A stretch of 63,460 bases of DNA from Bacteroidales bacterium (GCA_017651425.1 JAGCCZ010000069.1:1-63460); one strand, 5' to 3'. Positions 8,853 to 18,510 are shown, numbered from the stretch's first letter. Program-made: numbers and translations. The notes: generated from the sequence alone by a model not told the origin.

Positions 8853-9806
8853 ATGGATAAAACACATAAAAAAATACAAATGGCAAGGTTTTTCCCCATA
8901 TTTCAAACTGTACTCAGGGTGCTGATAGGATTGATTTTCATTGTATCCGCCATTTTCAAGCTCTTGTCGCTCGAAAATTTTGAGATATACATCTACAGTT
9001 TCAAATGGTTCGGATTCGTTTTCTCCGGCATTGTGGCCCGATGCGTCATCGCGGCGGAGCTGCTGCTGGGCGCTTTCCTCATTTCCAAAATACTCTACAA
9101 GCCCACATGGTGGCTGATCATGGCGATGTTGTTGGGTTTCTCCCTTTTGATGGTGTATGTCGCCTTGTTCCGGCATGACGACAATTGCCACTGCTTGGGC
9201 GACATTGTGGAACTCAGCCCCGGATGGACCATCGTGAAGAACATCGTCTTGATGGCCTTGATGTTGCTGATTCGCAAAGAAAAGGATTACCAGTTCCGAG
9301 GCAAGAAAGCTTTAGGTATTGTACTTACGGTCGCGGCGGTTGCCGTGCCGTTCGCGCTTTTCCCGATGGACTCGGTATATAAAGTTTTCAGCAGGGAAGA
9401 ACTGAAGTTGGATGAGGCTAAGTTCGACGCTTTTATGCAGGATTCTGTGGCACAGTCACTGGATTTGGACCAGGGGAATTACATTTTGGGCTATCTGGCT
9501 TCAGGATGCAAGTACTGCAAGATCAGCGCAAACAAGCTCCACCAGATTGTCCAGCAAAATGCGTTGGATTCCACCCGCGTGGTTTTCTTCATTTGGGGTT
9601 CCGAGGAATCGAAGGAGAAGTTTCGCGAGGAGACCAAAACAGGTGGTTACCGGTATGCTGCCATCAACCCCATAGAAGCTCTCAATATCGTTTATGGTCA
9701 ATTCCCGACGTATGTCTATCTGAAAGACGGCAAAGTGGAAAAAGTGGCCGACTTGAAGAATTTGGAGGAGCATTATACAGTGTCTTTTTTAAATGAAAAG
9801 AGATGA
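8853..9806 (+). CDS. DoxX/MauE-like membrane protein with C-terminal thioredoxin-like domain
   Basis: The 317-residue protein has about four membrane helices in residues 1-145 with the DoxX/MauE pattern (LRVLIGLIFIVSAIFKL), a Cys pair in DDNCHCLGD, and one more helix at about 150-170. A soluble thioredoxin-like part follows, with a redox-type CKYC motif (SGCKYCK) and a cis-Pro-like FPTYV. Such fusions are common in Bacteroidota and probably move reducing power across the inner membrane; the target is unknown. It begins 2 nt after the ABC gene and overlaps the TetR gene by 4 bp. Confidence 0.75.
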   Translation: MDKTHKKIQMARFFPIFQTVLRVLIGLIFIVSAIFKLLSLENFEIYIYSFKWFGFVFSGIVARCVIAAELLLGAFLISKILYKPTWWLIMAMLLGFSLLMVYVALFRHDDNCHCLGDIVELSPGWTIVKNIVLMALMLLIRKEKDYQFRGKKALGIVLTVAAVAVPFALFPMDSVYKVFSREELKLDEAKFDAFMQDSVAQSLDLDQGNYILGYLASGCKYCKISANKLHQIVQQNALDSTRVVFFIWGSEESKEKFREETKTGGYRYAAINPIEALNIVYGQFPTYVYLKDGKVEKVADLKNLEEHYTVSFLNEKR

Positions 9807-10375
9807 AAAAGAAGAAGATTTCCAGAAGAGAGCAAAAGATAGAGGACCTTTATAGATTCTATCTCAACAATGGGTTTGAACATACCATTGATGAAATATC
9901 CGTTTTCATGAATATTGGGCGTAAAACGTTCTATAATCGGTATGTAAACAAGGAAAAATCCATTCAAATGGCATTGCAATATTGCCATAATCAGTTTGTG
10001 GACCATTTCGGCGAGCAGGTCTTGCAATGCAACCATTCCATTGAAGAATTAGTGCTGTTGGTATGGGAGTTCCAGCAGTTTGCCAAGAACCAGCATATTT
10101 ATTTCCAATATGATTGGGATAACAAACTCTTTTTCACAGACGATACGCCGTTCAGGAGCTTGTTGGACTCCATCATTCGAAAGGGGATGCGGAGCTATCA
10201 CATTTACGAGGACATCAATACGGCGGTCTATTCGGATTTCTTCTATACAAACTTGTCCATGTACGTCATGTATGGCAAGAAGCAAGCCATTATTTTGCGA
10301 TATGTTCTATTCCCCCTGCTCAACGAGCGGGGCGTGGAGTTGCTGAACGAGTTGGACTTGGAGGCGTTTGCGTAG
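9803..10375 (+). CDS. TetR/AcrR family transcriptional regulator
   Basis: The 190-residue protein has a TetR-type N-terminal HTH: a first helix (IEDLYRFYLNNGFEHT), then the turn and recognition helix (ISVFMNIGRKTFYNRYVNKEKS). The remaining helical part would bind a ligand and dimerise. The start overlaps the preceding stop as ATGA, indicating translational coupling. As the last gene of the ABC-DoxX unit it may regulate that operon, but I see no clear operator palindrome around 7040-7110. It faces alaS with an 11-bp gap. Confidence 0.75.
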   Translation: MKKKKISRREQKIEDLYRFYLNNGFEHTIDEISVFMNIGRKTFYNRYVNKEKSIQMALQYCHNQFVDHFGEQVLQCNHSIEELVLLVWEFQQFAKNQHIYFQYDWDNKLFFTDDTPFRSLLDSIIRKGMRSYHIYEDINTAVYSDFFYTNLSMYVMYGKKQAIILRYVLFPLLNERGVELLNELDLEAFA

Positions 10376-10386
10376 GGTTACGCTTG

Positions 10387-12981
10387 TTAGAGCATTTTCA
10401 CGACTTCATTGACGGCATCTTGCACACCATCGGGGTTTTTACCTCCCGCCATGGCGAGGTTGGGTTGTCCGCCGCCGCCACCCTGGATGTGCTTGCCCGC
10501 GGCACGCACCATCTGCGGGGCGTTGTACTTGCCCGTGAGGTCGTCGCTGAGCGCCACCACCAAATTGGGCTTGCCCTCGAAGACACTGCCCAATACAATG
10601 ACGCGGTTGGACTCACCTTTCAGGTTGTAGGCGGCCTGCCGCAGGATGTCGGGTGCCAAGGTCGTGACCTTGCTCAATAATTGCACGCCATTGACCATGG
10701 TGGCCTCCTTGGCCAATTCCTGGCAGAAGGCAATGGTCTGCTGCTTCTCGAAATCCTCCACTTTGTGGCGATACTGGAGATTGTCGTCGCTCAGCTTCTG
10801 AATGGCTTGCAGCAGGTTGGAGGTGTTGAGCATCTCCTTGCCCTTCCGTAACTGCTCTTGGCAGTCGTAAAGGATGTCTTCGGCGGCCGTGCCCGTGACG
10901 GCCTCGATGCGGCGCACGCCGGCGGCGATGGCACCTTCGGAGACAATCTTGAAGAAGCCGATGTTGCCCGTGGCGGAGGTGTGCGTGCCCCCGCACAGTT
11001 CCACCGCATCACCGAACTGGATGACACGCACGAGGTTGCCGTACTTCTCCCCAAAGAGGGCAATGGCGCCTTTGGCGCGCGCCTCCTCGATGGGGACGTC
11101 AACATGCTCCTGCAAGGGCAGGTTTTCGCGTATCAGTTCGTTCACCTTGCGCTCCACCTTGACAATCTCCTCGTCGGTGAGCTTGGCGAAATGCGAGAAG
11201 TCGAAACGCAGACGCTCGGAGGTGACCAACGAGCCTTTCTGCTCCACATGTGTGCCGAGGACGTGGCGAAGGGCGTGATCCAGCAGGTGTGTGGCCGAAT
11301 GGTTGTTGGCCGTGCGCTGCCGTTTGTCGGCATCCACCTTGGCGGTGAACATTGCCGACGGGTCGGCGGGCAGCTTGTTGGCAAAGTGGATGGTGAGGTT
11401 GTTCTCCTTGGTGGTGTTGTAGATGGCCACCGACTCGGCACCGCTCTCCAATGTGCCGGTGTCGCCCACCTGTCCGCCAGACTCAGCGTAGAAGGGGGTC
11501 TGATCGAGCACGATTTGGAAAAAAGTCTTGTTTTTGGCGGTGACGCTGCGGTATTTCACAATGCGGCTTTCGCATTGGAGCTTGTGATAGCCCACGAAGC
11601 GGGTGGGGGAGTCCTGGGCGATGAGTTCCACCCAGTCGTCGGCGTTGACGGCGGCGTCCTTGCGGGAACGCTCCTTCTGCTGCTGCAGCCCGCGCTGGAA
11701 CCCCTCCATGTCGATGGTGAGGTTCTTCTCGGCGGCGATGAGCTGTGTCAGATCAATGGGAAATCCGTAGGTGTCGAACAACTCGAAAGCGAAGTCGCCG
11801 TCCACGACGCTGCCCTGCAGTTTGGCACAATAGTTCTCGAACTTGGTGATGCCGGAGTCGAGAGTCTTGAGGAAGGAGGCCTCCTCTTCGCGGACCACTT
11901 TTTCGACAAGGGTCTGCTGGGCCTTGAGTTCCGGGAATTGGTGCCCCATCTGTGCCACGAGGTCGGGGACGAGGGTGGCGATGAAGGGCTCCTTGAAGCC
12001 GAGGAAGGTGAAGCCGTAGCGCACGGCGCGGCGCAGGATGCGGCGGATGACGTAGCCGGCTCCCGTGTTGGAGGGCAGCTGGCCGTCGGCGATGGCGAAG
12101 GTGACGGCGCGCAAGTGGTCGGCCACCACACGCAAGGCCACGTCACTGTCGCGATGGGCACCGTAGGCGATGCCCGACTTGTCGGCAATCTTTTTGATGA
12201 TGGGCTGGAAGACGTCGGTGTCGTAGTTCGACTTCTTGTTCTGCACGGCCATGCACAGACGCTCGAAGCCCATGCCCGTATCGACGTGCTTGTTGGCCAA
12301 GGGCTTCAGCTCGCCCGAAGCGACACGGTTGAACTGCATGAAGACAAGGTTCCAAATTTCGATGACGAGGGGGTTGTCCTTGTTGACAAGCTCACGGCCG
12401 GGAGTCTGTTGGCGCTCGGCGTCATCGCGCAGGTCGATATGGATCTCGGAGCAGGGCCCGCAGGGACCGGTGTCGCCCATTTCCCAGAAGTTGTCTTTCT
12501 TGTTGCCCTTGAGAATTCGGTCTTCGGGCAGGTATGCCTTCCAGAATTCGTACGCCTCCTGGTCGAAGGCGGTGCCGTCCTTTTCGTCACCTTGGAACAC
12601 GGTGGCGTAGAGACGCTCCTTGTCGAGTTTCATCACCTCGGTGAGGAACTCCCAGGCGTAAGCGATGGCCTCTTTTTTGAAGTAGTCGCCGAACGACCAG
12701 TTGCCCAGCATCTCGAACATGGTGTGGTGATAGGTGTCACGGCCCACCTCTTCGAGGTCGTTGTGCTTGCCGGAGACGCGGAGGCACTTTTGGGAGTCGG
12801 CCACACGCAGATGTTCGGCCTTGCTGTTGCCAAGGAAGATGTCCTTGAATTGGTTCATGCCCGCATTGGTGAACATCAAAGTGGGGTCGTTCTTGATCAC
12901 CATGGGAGCGGAGGGAACGATGTGGTGCGCCTTGGATTCGAAGAAGCGCAGGAAAGCGTCACGTATTTCTGCTGAAGTCAT
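10387..12981 (-). CDS. alaS: Alanyl-tRNA synthetase
   Basis: The 864-residue product is full length. It opens with the class II catalytic domain (FFESKAHHIVPSAPM, NDPTLMFTNAGMNQFKD). The editing-domain zinc motifs are HSATHLLDHALR and CGGTH, and the C-terminal domain holds the Gly-rich GGGGGQPNLAMAGG. It charges tRNA-Ala and clears Ser/Gly mischarging. The promoter is at 13002, and the gene is transcribed alone. Confidence 0.97.
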   Translation of the reverse strand: MTSAEIRDAFLRFFESKAHHIVPSAPMVIKNDPTLMFTNAGMNQFKDIFLGNSKAEHLRVADSQKCLRVSGKHNDLEEVGRDTYHHTMFEMLGNWSFGDYFKKEAIAYAWEFLTEVMKLDKERLYATVFQGDEKDGTAFDQEAYEFWKAYLPEDRILKGNKKDNFWEMGDTGPCGPCSEIHIDLRDDAERQQTPGRELVNKDNPLVIEIWNLVFMQFNRVASGELKPLANKHVDTGMGFERLCMAVQNKKSNYDTDVFQPIIKKIADKSGIAYGAHRDSDVALRVVADHLRAVTFAIADGQLPSNTGAGYVIRRILRRAVRYGFTFLGFKEPFIATLVPDLVAQMGHQFPELKAQQTLVEKVVREEEASFLKTLDSGITKFENYCAKLQGSVVDGDFAFELFDTYGFPIDLTQLIAAEKNLTIDMEGFQRGLQQQKERSRKDAAVNADDWVELIAQDSPTRFVGYHKLQCESRIVKYRSVTAKNKTFFQIVLDQTPFYAESGGQVGDTGTLESGAESVAIYNTTKENNLTIHFANKLPADPSAMFTAKVDADKRQRTANNHSATHLLDHALRHVLGTHVEQKGSLVTSERLRFDFSHFAKLTDEEIVKVERKVNELIRENLPLQEHVDVPIEEARAKGAIALFGEKYGNLVRVIQFGDAVELCGGTHTSATGNIGFFKIVSEGAIAAGVRRIEAVTGTAAEDILYDCQEQLRKGKEMLNTSNLLQAIQKLSDDNLQYRHKVEDFEKQQTIAFCQELAKEATMVNGVQLLSKVTTLAPDILRQAAYNLKGESNRVIVLGSVFEGKPNLVVALSDDLTGKYNAPQMVRAAGKHIQGGGGGQPNLAMAGGKNPDGVQDAVNEVVKML

Positions 12982-13001
12982 AGTCTTGAAAAATTAAGGC
13001 G

Positions 13002-13010
13002 GCAAAAATA
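13002..13010 (-). promoter_or_regulatory. Promoter -7 box for alaS
   Basis: TATTTTTGC on the minus strand, 20 nt before the alaS start. Confidence 0.65.
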
Positions 13011-13040
13011 CGAAAATTAGCGATTAGCTCTCCACCTATG

Positions 13041-13913
13041 TTATCCTTTGTTGACCTCTTTGTATTTGATGGCGAGGATGTCCTGTTCCATGGCCGTTTT
13101 GTCGATGATTTTCTTGAGCATGACATCCAACTCGCCGCCCTCGCTGTAGTTGGTGGGCGCGATGTAGTCGGCACGGTTCTGCCGGATGAGGTCGAGGCAG
13201 ATGTCTTTGGATGACTTGGGACGGTGCGGGGTGGCCACCGAGTCGGGATTATAGACCGCGATGGTGGTGCCGCCGTAGAGATTGACCATCTTCATGGCGG
13301 GCACGTCGGTCTCTCCGTCGCCGATGTAGATGAGGTTGGAGAAGGGCACGGCGCGGTCGTCCTCCGCCATCGATTTGTTGATGAGCGTGTTGTCGTAGGA
13401 GTTGTAGATGCCCTTGTTGATGCGGAAGAGGAATTGCGTCTTGTTGGTGTAGTTGACGGCAAGGGCGGGCCAGCAGGCGTTGCCGCTTTCGTCGTATTGG
13501 AAGCCGGACGCGAAGATGGTGCGGAAATGCTTGGCAATGGACGAGCCCTTCACAAACTCGCGAAGACCCGAGGAGATGATGAAGTGCTCCAGATGGATGC
13601 GTTGTTTGGCCGCATATTGGTTGATGCGTTCAAAGTAACTTTCCACCCCCTCGAAAAAGGTGATGCGGGCGCCATACTGCATGAAGGTCTCCTCGCGCAA
13701 GGAGATGTTCTTCTCGCGCGCCTTGATGAGCATAAGGTGCATGTAGGCAAGCACCTCGTCCATATCGTGGACTTTGGCCATTTGGTTGGCTTCACTCCAA
13801 AACTCCCCCTTGTCCATCTGAAGATCTGGGATGAAATTGTGCTCCTGCATGTTGCCGGGAGCAAGGGTGCCATCGAAGTCGTAGGCGATGGCCATGTTTC
13901 TGTTTTCTACCAT
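13041..13913 (-). CDS. HAD superfamily hydrolase
   Basis: The 290-residue protein has HAD motif I as AYDFDGTLAPGN (nucleophile Asp within the first 20 residues), motif II IISSG around residue 115, and motif IV IGDGETDVPAMKM around residue 195. A large cap lies between motifs I and II. The overall look is of the phosphoserine-phosphatase-like HAD group, but the substrate cannot be told. The start is MVENRN at 13913; an alternative MAIAYDFDG lies six codons in. A strong GC hairpin lies just upstream, separating it from the OmpA/TPR gene. Confidence 0.8.
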   Translation of the reverse strand: MVENRNMAIAYDFDGTLAPGNMQEHNFIPDLQMDKGEFWSEANQMAKVHDMDEVLAYMHLMLIKAREKNISLREETFMQYGARITFFEGVESYFERINQYAAKQRIHLEHFIISSGLREFVKGSSIAKHFRTIFASGFQYDESGNACWPALAVNYTNKTQFLFRINKGIYNSYDNTLINKSMAEDDRAVPFSNLIYIGDGETDVPAMKMVNLYGGTTIAVYNPDSVATPHRPKSSKDICLDLIRQNRADYIAPTNYSEGGELDVMLKKIIDKTAMEQDILAIKYKEVNKG

Positions 13914-13928
13914 AATATATTATAAATT

Positions 13929-13951
13929 GGGGCGGGTTGGAAGCCCGCCCC
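13929..13951. terminator. GC-rich hairpin between OmpA/TPR gene and HAD gene
   Basis: GGGGCGGG, a 7-nt loop and CCCGCCCC form a perfect 8-bp stem in the 62-bp gap. There is no T-tract on the minus strand, so it could be a processing or stabilising stem, or a repeat relic, rather than a classic terminator. Confidence 0.45.
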
Positions 13952-13975
13952 GTAGGTGAATGTTACCACCGAGGA

Positions 13976-15802
13976 CTATTTCACAAGATCCTTGAAGGTG
14001 GCAGAATGGCGATATCTCTTGAATTCAGCATCCCTCTTGGCTTTCTTCTTGAGGGAAGGATCCTTTTGGAGTGCAATGGCGAGGTTGGCATAGACTTCGC
14101 TCTCGTCTTTGAGGCGGGCGGCGAGCACGGCCTTCAGGTAGGCGGTCTTGGCGTCCACGTTGGTGATGCAGTAGAGCGTGTTGTGTGCTGAGGTGTAATC
14201 CTTGTTGAGGATTTGCACGAGGGCGGTGTTATAGTCGCAAGTGCGGTTGCCCATCAGCTGCACGGCCTTGTTGTAGTCGCCGTCGAGAATGCTGTACATG
14301 CCCAGCACATAATCTTGGTTGACAGGATCCACGGAGGCATTCTTGGAATTTTCGAACTGGGTGCGGGCCTCGGCATAGTTGCCTTGCAGGAACTGTGCAA
14401 GCGCCAAGTTGTTCAGCACAATACCGTTGTTGGGAGTGATGGCGGCAGCCTTGTTGAAATTGCTGACAGCCTCGTCCAAAGCATCCACATTGCCGTTTTC
14501 GTAGTACTCGTTCAAAGCTAACACGCCAAGGTTGTTGTAGGCGCGCCAGTCGCCTTCGGTGGCACGGTCGTTGATAAGTGCGTTGTAGATGGCCTTCTGG
14601 TCGTCAATGTTGTTGCAAACGGAAGCGGCGTAAAGACGCTCGTTGACGGAGAAATCCTTCGGAGTGGCAAGCACCTTCTGAATGAGCTCGGCATCGGTGT
14701 AATTCTCATGCTTTTTGCAGATGAGCTGCATCTCGGCACGACGCAGCGGCGGCAGGATGGCATCCGCGATTTCAGGGTAAATGTCCGTCATCTCGCGAAT
14801 CTTCTGCTCACGCATGTCGTTGTTGGCCTGCGATTTCACCACGTTGAGGATTTGGTTCTTCTGCGCCATGTTCGACTTCTCGATGGCCAACTCGAAGCCG
14901 TCCCAGTCCTCGCCCTTGGCATTGTTGATGTATTCGAAAGAAGGCATGCGAAGGTCTTTCAGCTTGATGTTGTTCTTCTTGGCATAATCCTTCAGATATT
15001 TGTTGTACTGTTCCTGGAACCATTTCTTGCCTTGCTCGAAACGGCGTTCCGAGAGACCCTGGTTGTTGCTCTCTTCACCTTCGGGAGATGCCCATCCGGA
15101 GATGACCACACGGTCGATGAGGTTGCCCTCGTTGAGGAATTCGATGAATTTGCGGATGGAATCCTTGGCGGCCTTCGACTTGTTGTTGGGGTTGTTCCAG
15201 TTCATGTTGAAACTGTTGAGGTCGAAGTAGATGATAGCCGTCTTGCCCGTGTATTCCGGGGTGAAGCGGTGCGGGGCCTGGATGAAGTTGCCTCCGGTGC
15301 TGGCATCCTGCGAAATGATGGGCTGCAGCCCGATGCGGGACGCGGTGTTGGAAATGCCCTCGCCGAGGTTTTTCTCAGGCTTCAGGTCGGCGGATTTTTT
15401 CTTCATCTTGGCTACTCCGTTGACCACAATCTCGGCGGTCTCCATGGATTCGTCAAACTTGAAGGTGCCGCTCTTGGAGAAGGTGCCGCCCGTCTTGTAT
15501 TTGATGGGGGTGCCTTCGCCCTTGGCCTTCTCACCCTTGAGTGTGATGGTGGTGAAGGGCTGCAGGTTGACACCGTCCACCTTAAGGGACGGGGAAAGCA
15601 CCATCTGGGCTTTCTTCTTCATGTATTTCGGAGGGATGGTGCCCTTGATGGTGTAGGCCACCTCGCCGCCCTTGTTTTCCAAGTCCGGATTGTCAAGCGT
15701 GATGCTGACCTCGGGATATTTGGATACCATTTTTCCTAAGCCGCAGCTGCCCATCAACATGCTGGTGAGGACTGCCAGTACAATTACACAAATTCTTTTC
15801 AT
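13976..15802 (-). CDS. OmpA-like domain lipoprotein with C-terminal TPR repeats
   Basis: The 608-residue protein begins with a lipoprotein signal (lipobox MGSC near residue 20). Residues of about 30-170 are beta-rich. A central OmpA-like peptidoglycan-binding region follows (AIIYFDLNSFNMNW, VVISGWASPEG, LSERRFEQGKKWF). From about residue 390 to the end there are helical TPR-like units (AYNNLGVLALNEYYENGN, GIVLNNLALAQFLQGNYAEA). It probably anchors in the outer membrane and contacts the cell wall. The OmpA domain sits in the middle, with TPRs after it, unlike the usual terminal OmpA domain. It has its own promoter at 15858. Confidence 0.75.
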   Translation of the reverse strand: MKRICVIVLAVLTSMLMGSCGLGKMVSKYPEVSITLDNPDLENKGGEVAYTIKGTIPPKYMKKKAQMVLSPSLKVDGVNLQPFTTITLKGEKAKGEGTPIKYKTGGTFSKSGTFKFDESMETAEIVVNGVAKMKKKSADLKPEKNLGEGISNTASRIGLQPIISQDASTGGNFIQAPHRFTPEYTGKTAIIYFDLNSFNMNWNNPNNKSKAAKDSIRKFIEFLNEGNLIDRVVISGWASPEGEESNNQGLSERRFEQGKKWFQEQYNKYLKDYAKKNNIKLKDLRMPSFEYINNAKGEDWDGFELAIEKSNMAQKNQILNVVKSQANNDMREQKIREMTDIYPEIADAILPPLRRAEMQLICKKHENYTDAELIQKVLATPKDFSVNERLYAASVCNNIDDQKAIYNALINDRATEGDWRAYNNLGVLALNEYYENGNVDALDEAVSNFNKAAAITPNNGIVLNNLALAQFLQGNYAEARTQFENSKNASVDPVNQDYVLGMYSILDGDYNKAVQLMGNRTCDYNTALVQILNKDYTSAHNTLYCITNVDAKTAYLKAVLAARLKDESEVYANLAIALQKDPSLKKKAKRDAEFKRYRHSATFKDLVK

Positions 15803-15857
15803 CGTCAGTGTTTATTTTGTTGATTTTTATGAAATTATTTTCCACAGAAAAAACGCA

Positions 15858-15866
15858 CAAAAATAC
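15858..15866 (-). promoter_or_regulatory. Probable promoter -7 box for OmpA/TPR lipoprotein
   Basis: TATTTTTGT (last base off consensus) on the minus strand, 55 nt before the start at 15802. Confidence 0.45.
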
Positions 15867-15961
15867 ACAAAAAATATTCATCTTCAACACCTCTTTTTTT
15901 GATTCGGGTGTTTTTGGGAAGAAAAACAGGGCTGCGTTTGTGCCGCCCCATCCAGTTCGGT

Positions 15962-17764
15962 CTATCCGACCATCAAATATAAATCCGGATATTGGTGTTG
16001 CGACTCCTTTTTATGCCGGGTAAGGGCGAAGGCAAGCGTCAGGGTGCCGATACGCCCGATGTACATGTCCAGGATGAGCACAATCTTGGCCAACGTGTTC
16101 CATTCGGCGCAGATGCCCGTGGAGAGACCGCATGTGGCAAAGGCGGAGGTGGTCTCGAAAATGGCGTCCTGCAACGAAGCCGCCGGCTCCACTATGGTGA
16201 GAATGAATACCGATATCAGGACGAAAAGGAAGGTCATCGTGACAATCGAACTCGCCTTGTCCACCAATTCGTAGGAGATGGTCTTGTGTTGGAATTCAAT
16301 GTGCTTTTTGCCCTGGATGGTGGCTAACACCGACTTCAGCATCACGAAGAAAGTGGTGGTCTTGATGCCGCCGCCCGTGGAACCCGGCGAGCCGCCAATG
16401 AACATCAACACTACAATCATTATAACAGATGGCAAGGCCATGGATCTGATATCCAAGATCATAAACCCTGAAGTTCGGCATGTCGCAATCTCAAAGATAG
16501 CTGTGAAGATTTTGTCAAACAGGGTCTCTTGTGTACTCAAGGCGTTGTTCTTTTCGATGAAGAAAAAGAAGACAGAACAAACAAAGATGAGCCACAACGT
16601 GGTGATTAATACAATCTTGGTCTGGGGCATCAAACTCTTCCACGGGTATTTTTTGCGCTCCCGGATGTAACGCGGGCTGAAGAAGTCCCGGATAGTGAGG
16701 AATCCGATACCGCCCAAAAAGACCAGGATCATGATGATGACCTGCGGGAAATAACTATGGGCACTGCCAAGTTCCAGCAAGCTCTTGTCTATCAACACAA
16801 AACCTCCGTTGTTAAAGGCGGAGATGGTGTAGAAGAGCGAAAAGAAGAGGTTTTCGCTGGAGGAGGTGAAGAACCCCGTGTTTTTCCAATAGGTATAGAG
16901 CAGGATAACACCTACAGTCTCAATGATAAATGTGGTGATGACAATGCTACGCAACAGGGAGAAGGAGTCGGAGAGCTTCGTGGCCATCATGTCGCGCACC
17001 ATGTATTGGTAGCGCAGTCCTACGGAGGAACGTGCGAGGAATGTCGTGAAGAATGTTGCGAATGACAGGATGCTCATACCACCCAACTGGATGAGGATCA
17101 TGATGACAATCTGACCCTTCATCGTGAAACAACCGGAGGTGCTCACCACGGAAAGACCGGTGATGCAGCTGGCACTGGTGGCTGTGAACAGGGCGTCAAT
17201 GAAGGAGATTCCGTTGACAGTCATGCGCGGCATCATCAGCAACACCGTGCCGAAACAGATGAGGATGAAGAAAGAGAGCACCATCAGGATCGGCGGGCTG
17301 AGGTTGTATTTGCCAATCGTGCTGCTCATCTTCGCCATCTCGATGAGCACCATCATCAAAAAATAAATCTGGACAAAAAGAATATAGTAGTTTTCGAAAT
17401 TCTCGGTGGAGAAAAAACGGAAATGGAAAATGGCGACAGATAGGAACTGTGTGATTAATATGCATATAATAAGAAACTCAAACCACGACCGCTTGATGAA
17501 TTCCTTACGGTGCAGCGAGTAAAAGAGCAGTATGAAATATTTCAGGATATAGAAAAGCAAACTGCCATAGATGATCCAGCGGATGAGGTTCTTGATGGGC
17601 AGGGAGATATAAAGCCCGTGATAGCAAATGATGCAGACGATAGTGATCAGGGAAACAAGCACGCTGAGTATTTGCAAAATGCGCCGCACCCGCCCCTTGT
17701 ATTGGGCGATGTGCAGACGGCGTTTGCTTTCATAAACCTTTCGCGAATGCCTAAACCAGGACAT
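15962..17764 (-). CDS. trkH: TrkH/KtrB family potassium uptake channel subunit
   Basis: The 600-residue integral membrane protein has the four P-loop repeats of the Trk/Ktr family: ASCITGLSVV, SAFNNGGF, ATCRTSGFM and SAFATCGLSTG, whose Gly residues form the K+ filter. About 12 membrane segments are visible, including two extra N-terminal ones, which explains the length above typical KtrB (about 450). The start overlaps the stop of the regulatory-subunit gene by one base, so the two are made together. Confidence 0.92.
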   Translation of the reverse strand: MSWFRHSRKVYESKRRLHIAQYKGRVRRILQILSVLVSLITIVCIICYHGLYISLPIKNLIRWIIYGSLLFYILKYFILLFYSLHRKEFIKRSWFEFLIICILITQFLSVAIFHFRFFSTENFENYYILFVQIYFLMMVLIEMAKMSSTIGKYNLSPPILMVLSFFILICFGTVLLMMPRMTVNGISFIDALFTATSASCITGLSVVSTSGCFTMKGQIVIMILIQLGGMSILSFATFFTTFLARSSVGLRYQYMVRDMMATKLSDSFSLLRSIVITTFIIETVGVILLYTYWKNTGFFTSSSENLFFSLFYTISAFNNGGFVLIDKSLLELGSAHSYFPQVIIMILVFLGGIGFLTIRDFFSPRYIRERKKYPWKSLMPQTKIVLITTLWLIFVCSVFFFFIEKNNALSTQETLFDKIFTAIFEIATCRTSGFMILDIRSMALPSVIMIVVLMFIGGSPGSTGGGIKTTTFFVMLKSVLATIQGKKHIEFQHKTISYELVDKASSIVTMTFLFVLISVFILTIVEPAASLQDAIFETTSAFATCGLSTGICAEWNTLAKIVLILDMYIGRIGTLTLAFALTRHKKESQHQYPDLYLMVG

Positions 17765-18459
17765 CAGAGATTGATTTTAATGAAATTGTCAATGTCGTGC
17801 TCCTTGCCGAAAAGGACGAACACGTCGCCATCCTCGATTTCGGTCTTGTTGTCAGGCACACCGAGGATGTGCTGGTTGGTGCCGACTTTGTCATTGACGA
17901 CCTCTTCGAAATTGCGACGGATGGTGATCAAACTGAGCTTGTGGTTGTCGCGGAAATTGATGTCGCCGAGGGTGAGCCCGATGAGGCTGTTGGGGGCGAT
18001 GACCTCCGCAATCTTGTAGTCGTCGGCGAGCTGGAGATAGGAGATCATGTTGGGGTTGGAGAGGCGTTCGGCGAGGATGGCGCCGACCTCATCCTCCGGG
18101 GAGAGGAACTCCGTGATGCCCATCTTTTCGAGGATGGTGCGTTGGCTTTTGCCCATGACGCGGCAGATGATGCGGTTGACCCCAAGGTCGAGCAGATTGG
18201 CCGTGCAGAGAAGTCTTCCCACAAAGTCGTTGCCGATGGCCACGATGACGGCGTCAAAATCCTGGATGTTCTCGTTCTGAAGCGCACGCTTGCTGGTGGC
18301 GTCGGCGCAGACGGCGTATGCCACCTCTTCCGAGATGTCTTGTACCACACTGATGTTGGAATCCACCACGAGGACTTCGAAGCCCTTTTCGGAAAGGGCG
18401 CGACTGATGGCCTGGCCGAAGTGGCCGGCCCCGATAACCGCAAATTTCTCTTGTGCCAT
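17764..18459 (-). CDS. trkA: TrkA/KtrA family potassium channel regulatory (RCK) subunit
   Basis: The 231-residue cytoplasmic protein has an N-terminal Rossmann domain (VIGAGHFGQAISRALSEKG, acidic VVDS after strand 2) that binds NAD(H) or ATP. The C-terminal RCK_C domain follows (LTLGDINFR, GDVFVLFGKEHDIDNF). A single RCK unit makes it KtrA-like in size. It gates the TrkH/KtrB channel encoded directly downstream, and is transcribed from the promoter at 18476, back to back with purB. Confidence 0.92.
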   Translation of the reverse strand: MAQEKFAVIGAGHFGQAISRALSEKGFEVLVVDSNISVVQDISEEVAYAVCADATSKRALQNENIQDFDAVIVAIGNDFVGRLLCTANLLDLGVNRIICRVMGKSQRTILEKMGITEFLSPEDEVGAILAERLSNPNMISYLQLADDYKIAEVIAPNSLIGLTLGDINFRDNHKLSLITIRRNFEEVVNDKVGTNQHILGVPDNKTEIEDGDVFVLFGKEHDIDNFIKINL

Positions 18460-18475
18460 ATTGCAAAAAATTTCG

Positions 18476-18484
18476 GCAAAAATA
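18476..18484 (-). promoter_or_regulatory. Promoter -7 box for trkA-trkH
   Basis: TATTTTTGC on the minus strand, 16 nt before the trkA start; a divergent promoter for purB begins 27 bp away. Confidence 0.65.
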
Positions 18485-18510
18485 CAAAAAAAACTTTCAA
18501 ATAAAATGTG

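Noticed and set aside
10858..12975. A 705-codon open frame on the plus strand opposite alaS (and similar long ones at 45272-47113 opposite infB and 2080-3300 opposite hydG)
   Set aside because: They lie wholly antisense to well-identified genes and have Val/Gly/His-rich composition expected from the complement of GC-biased codons. No motifs or promoters support them.
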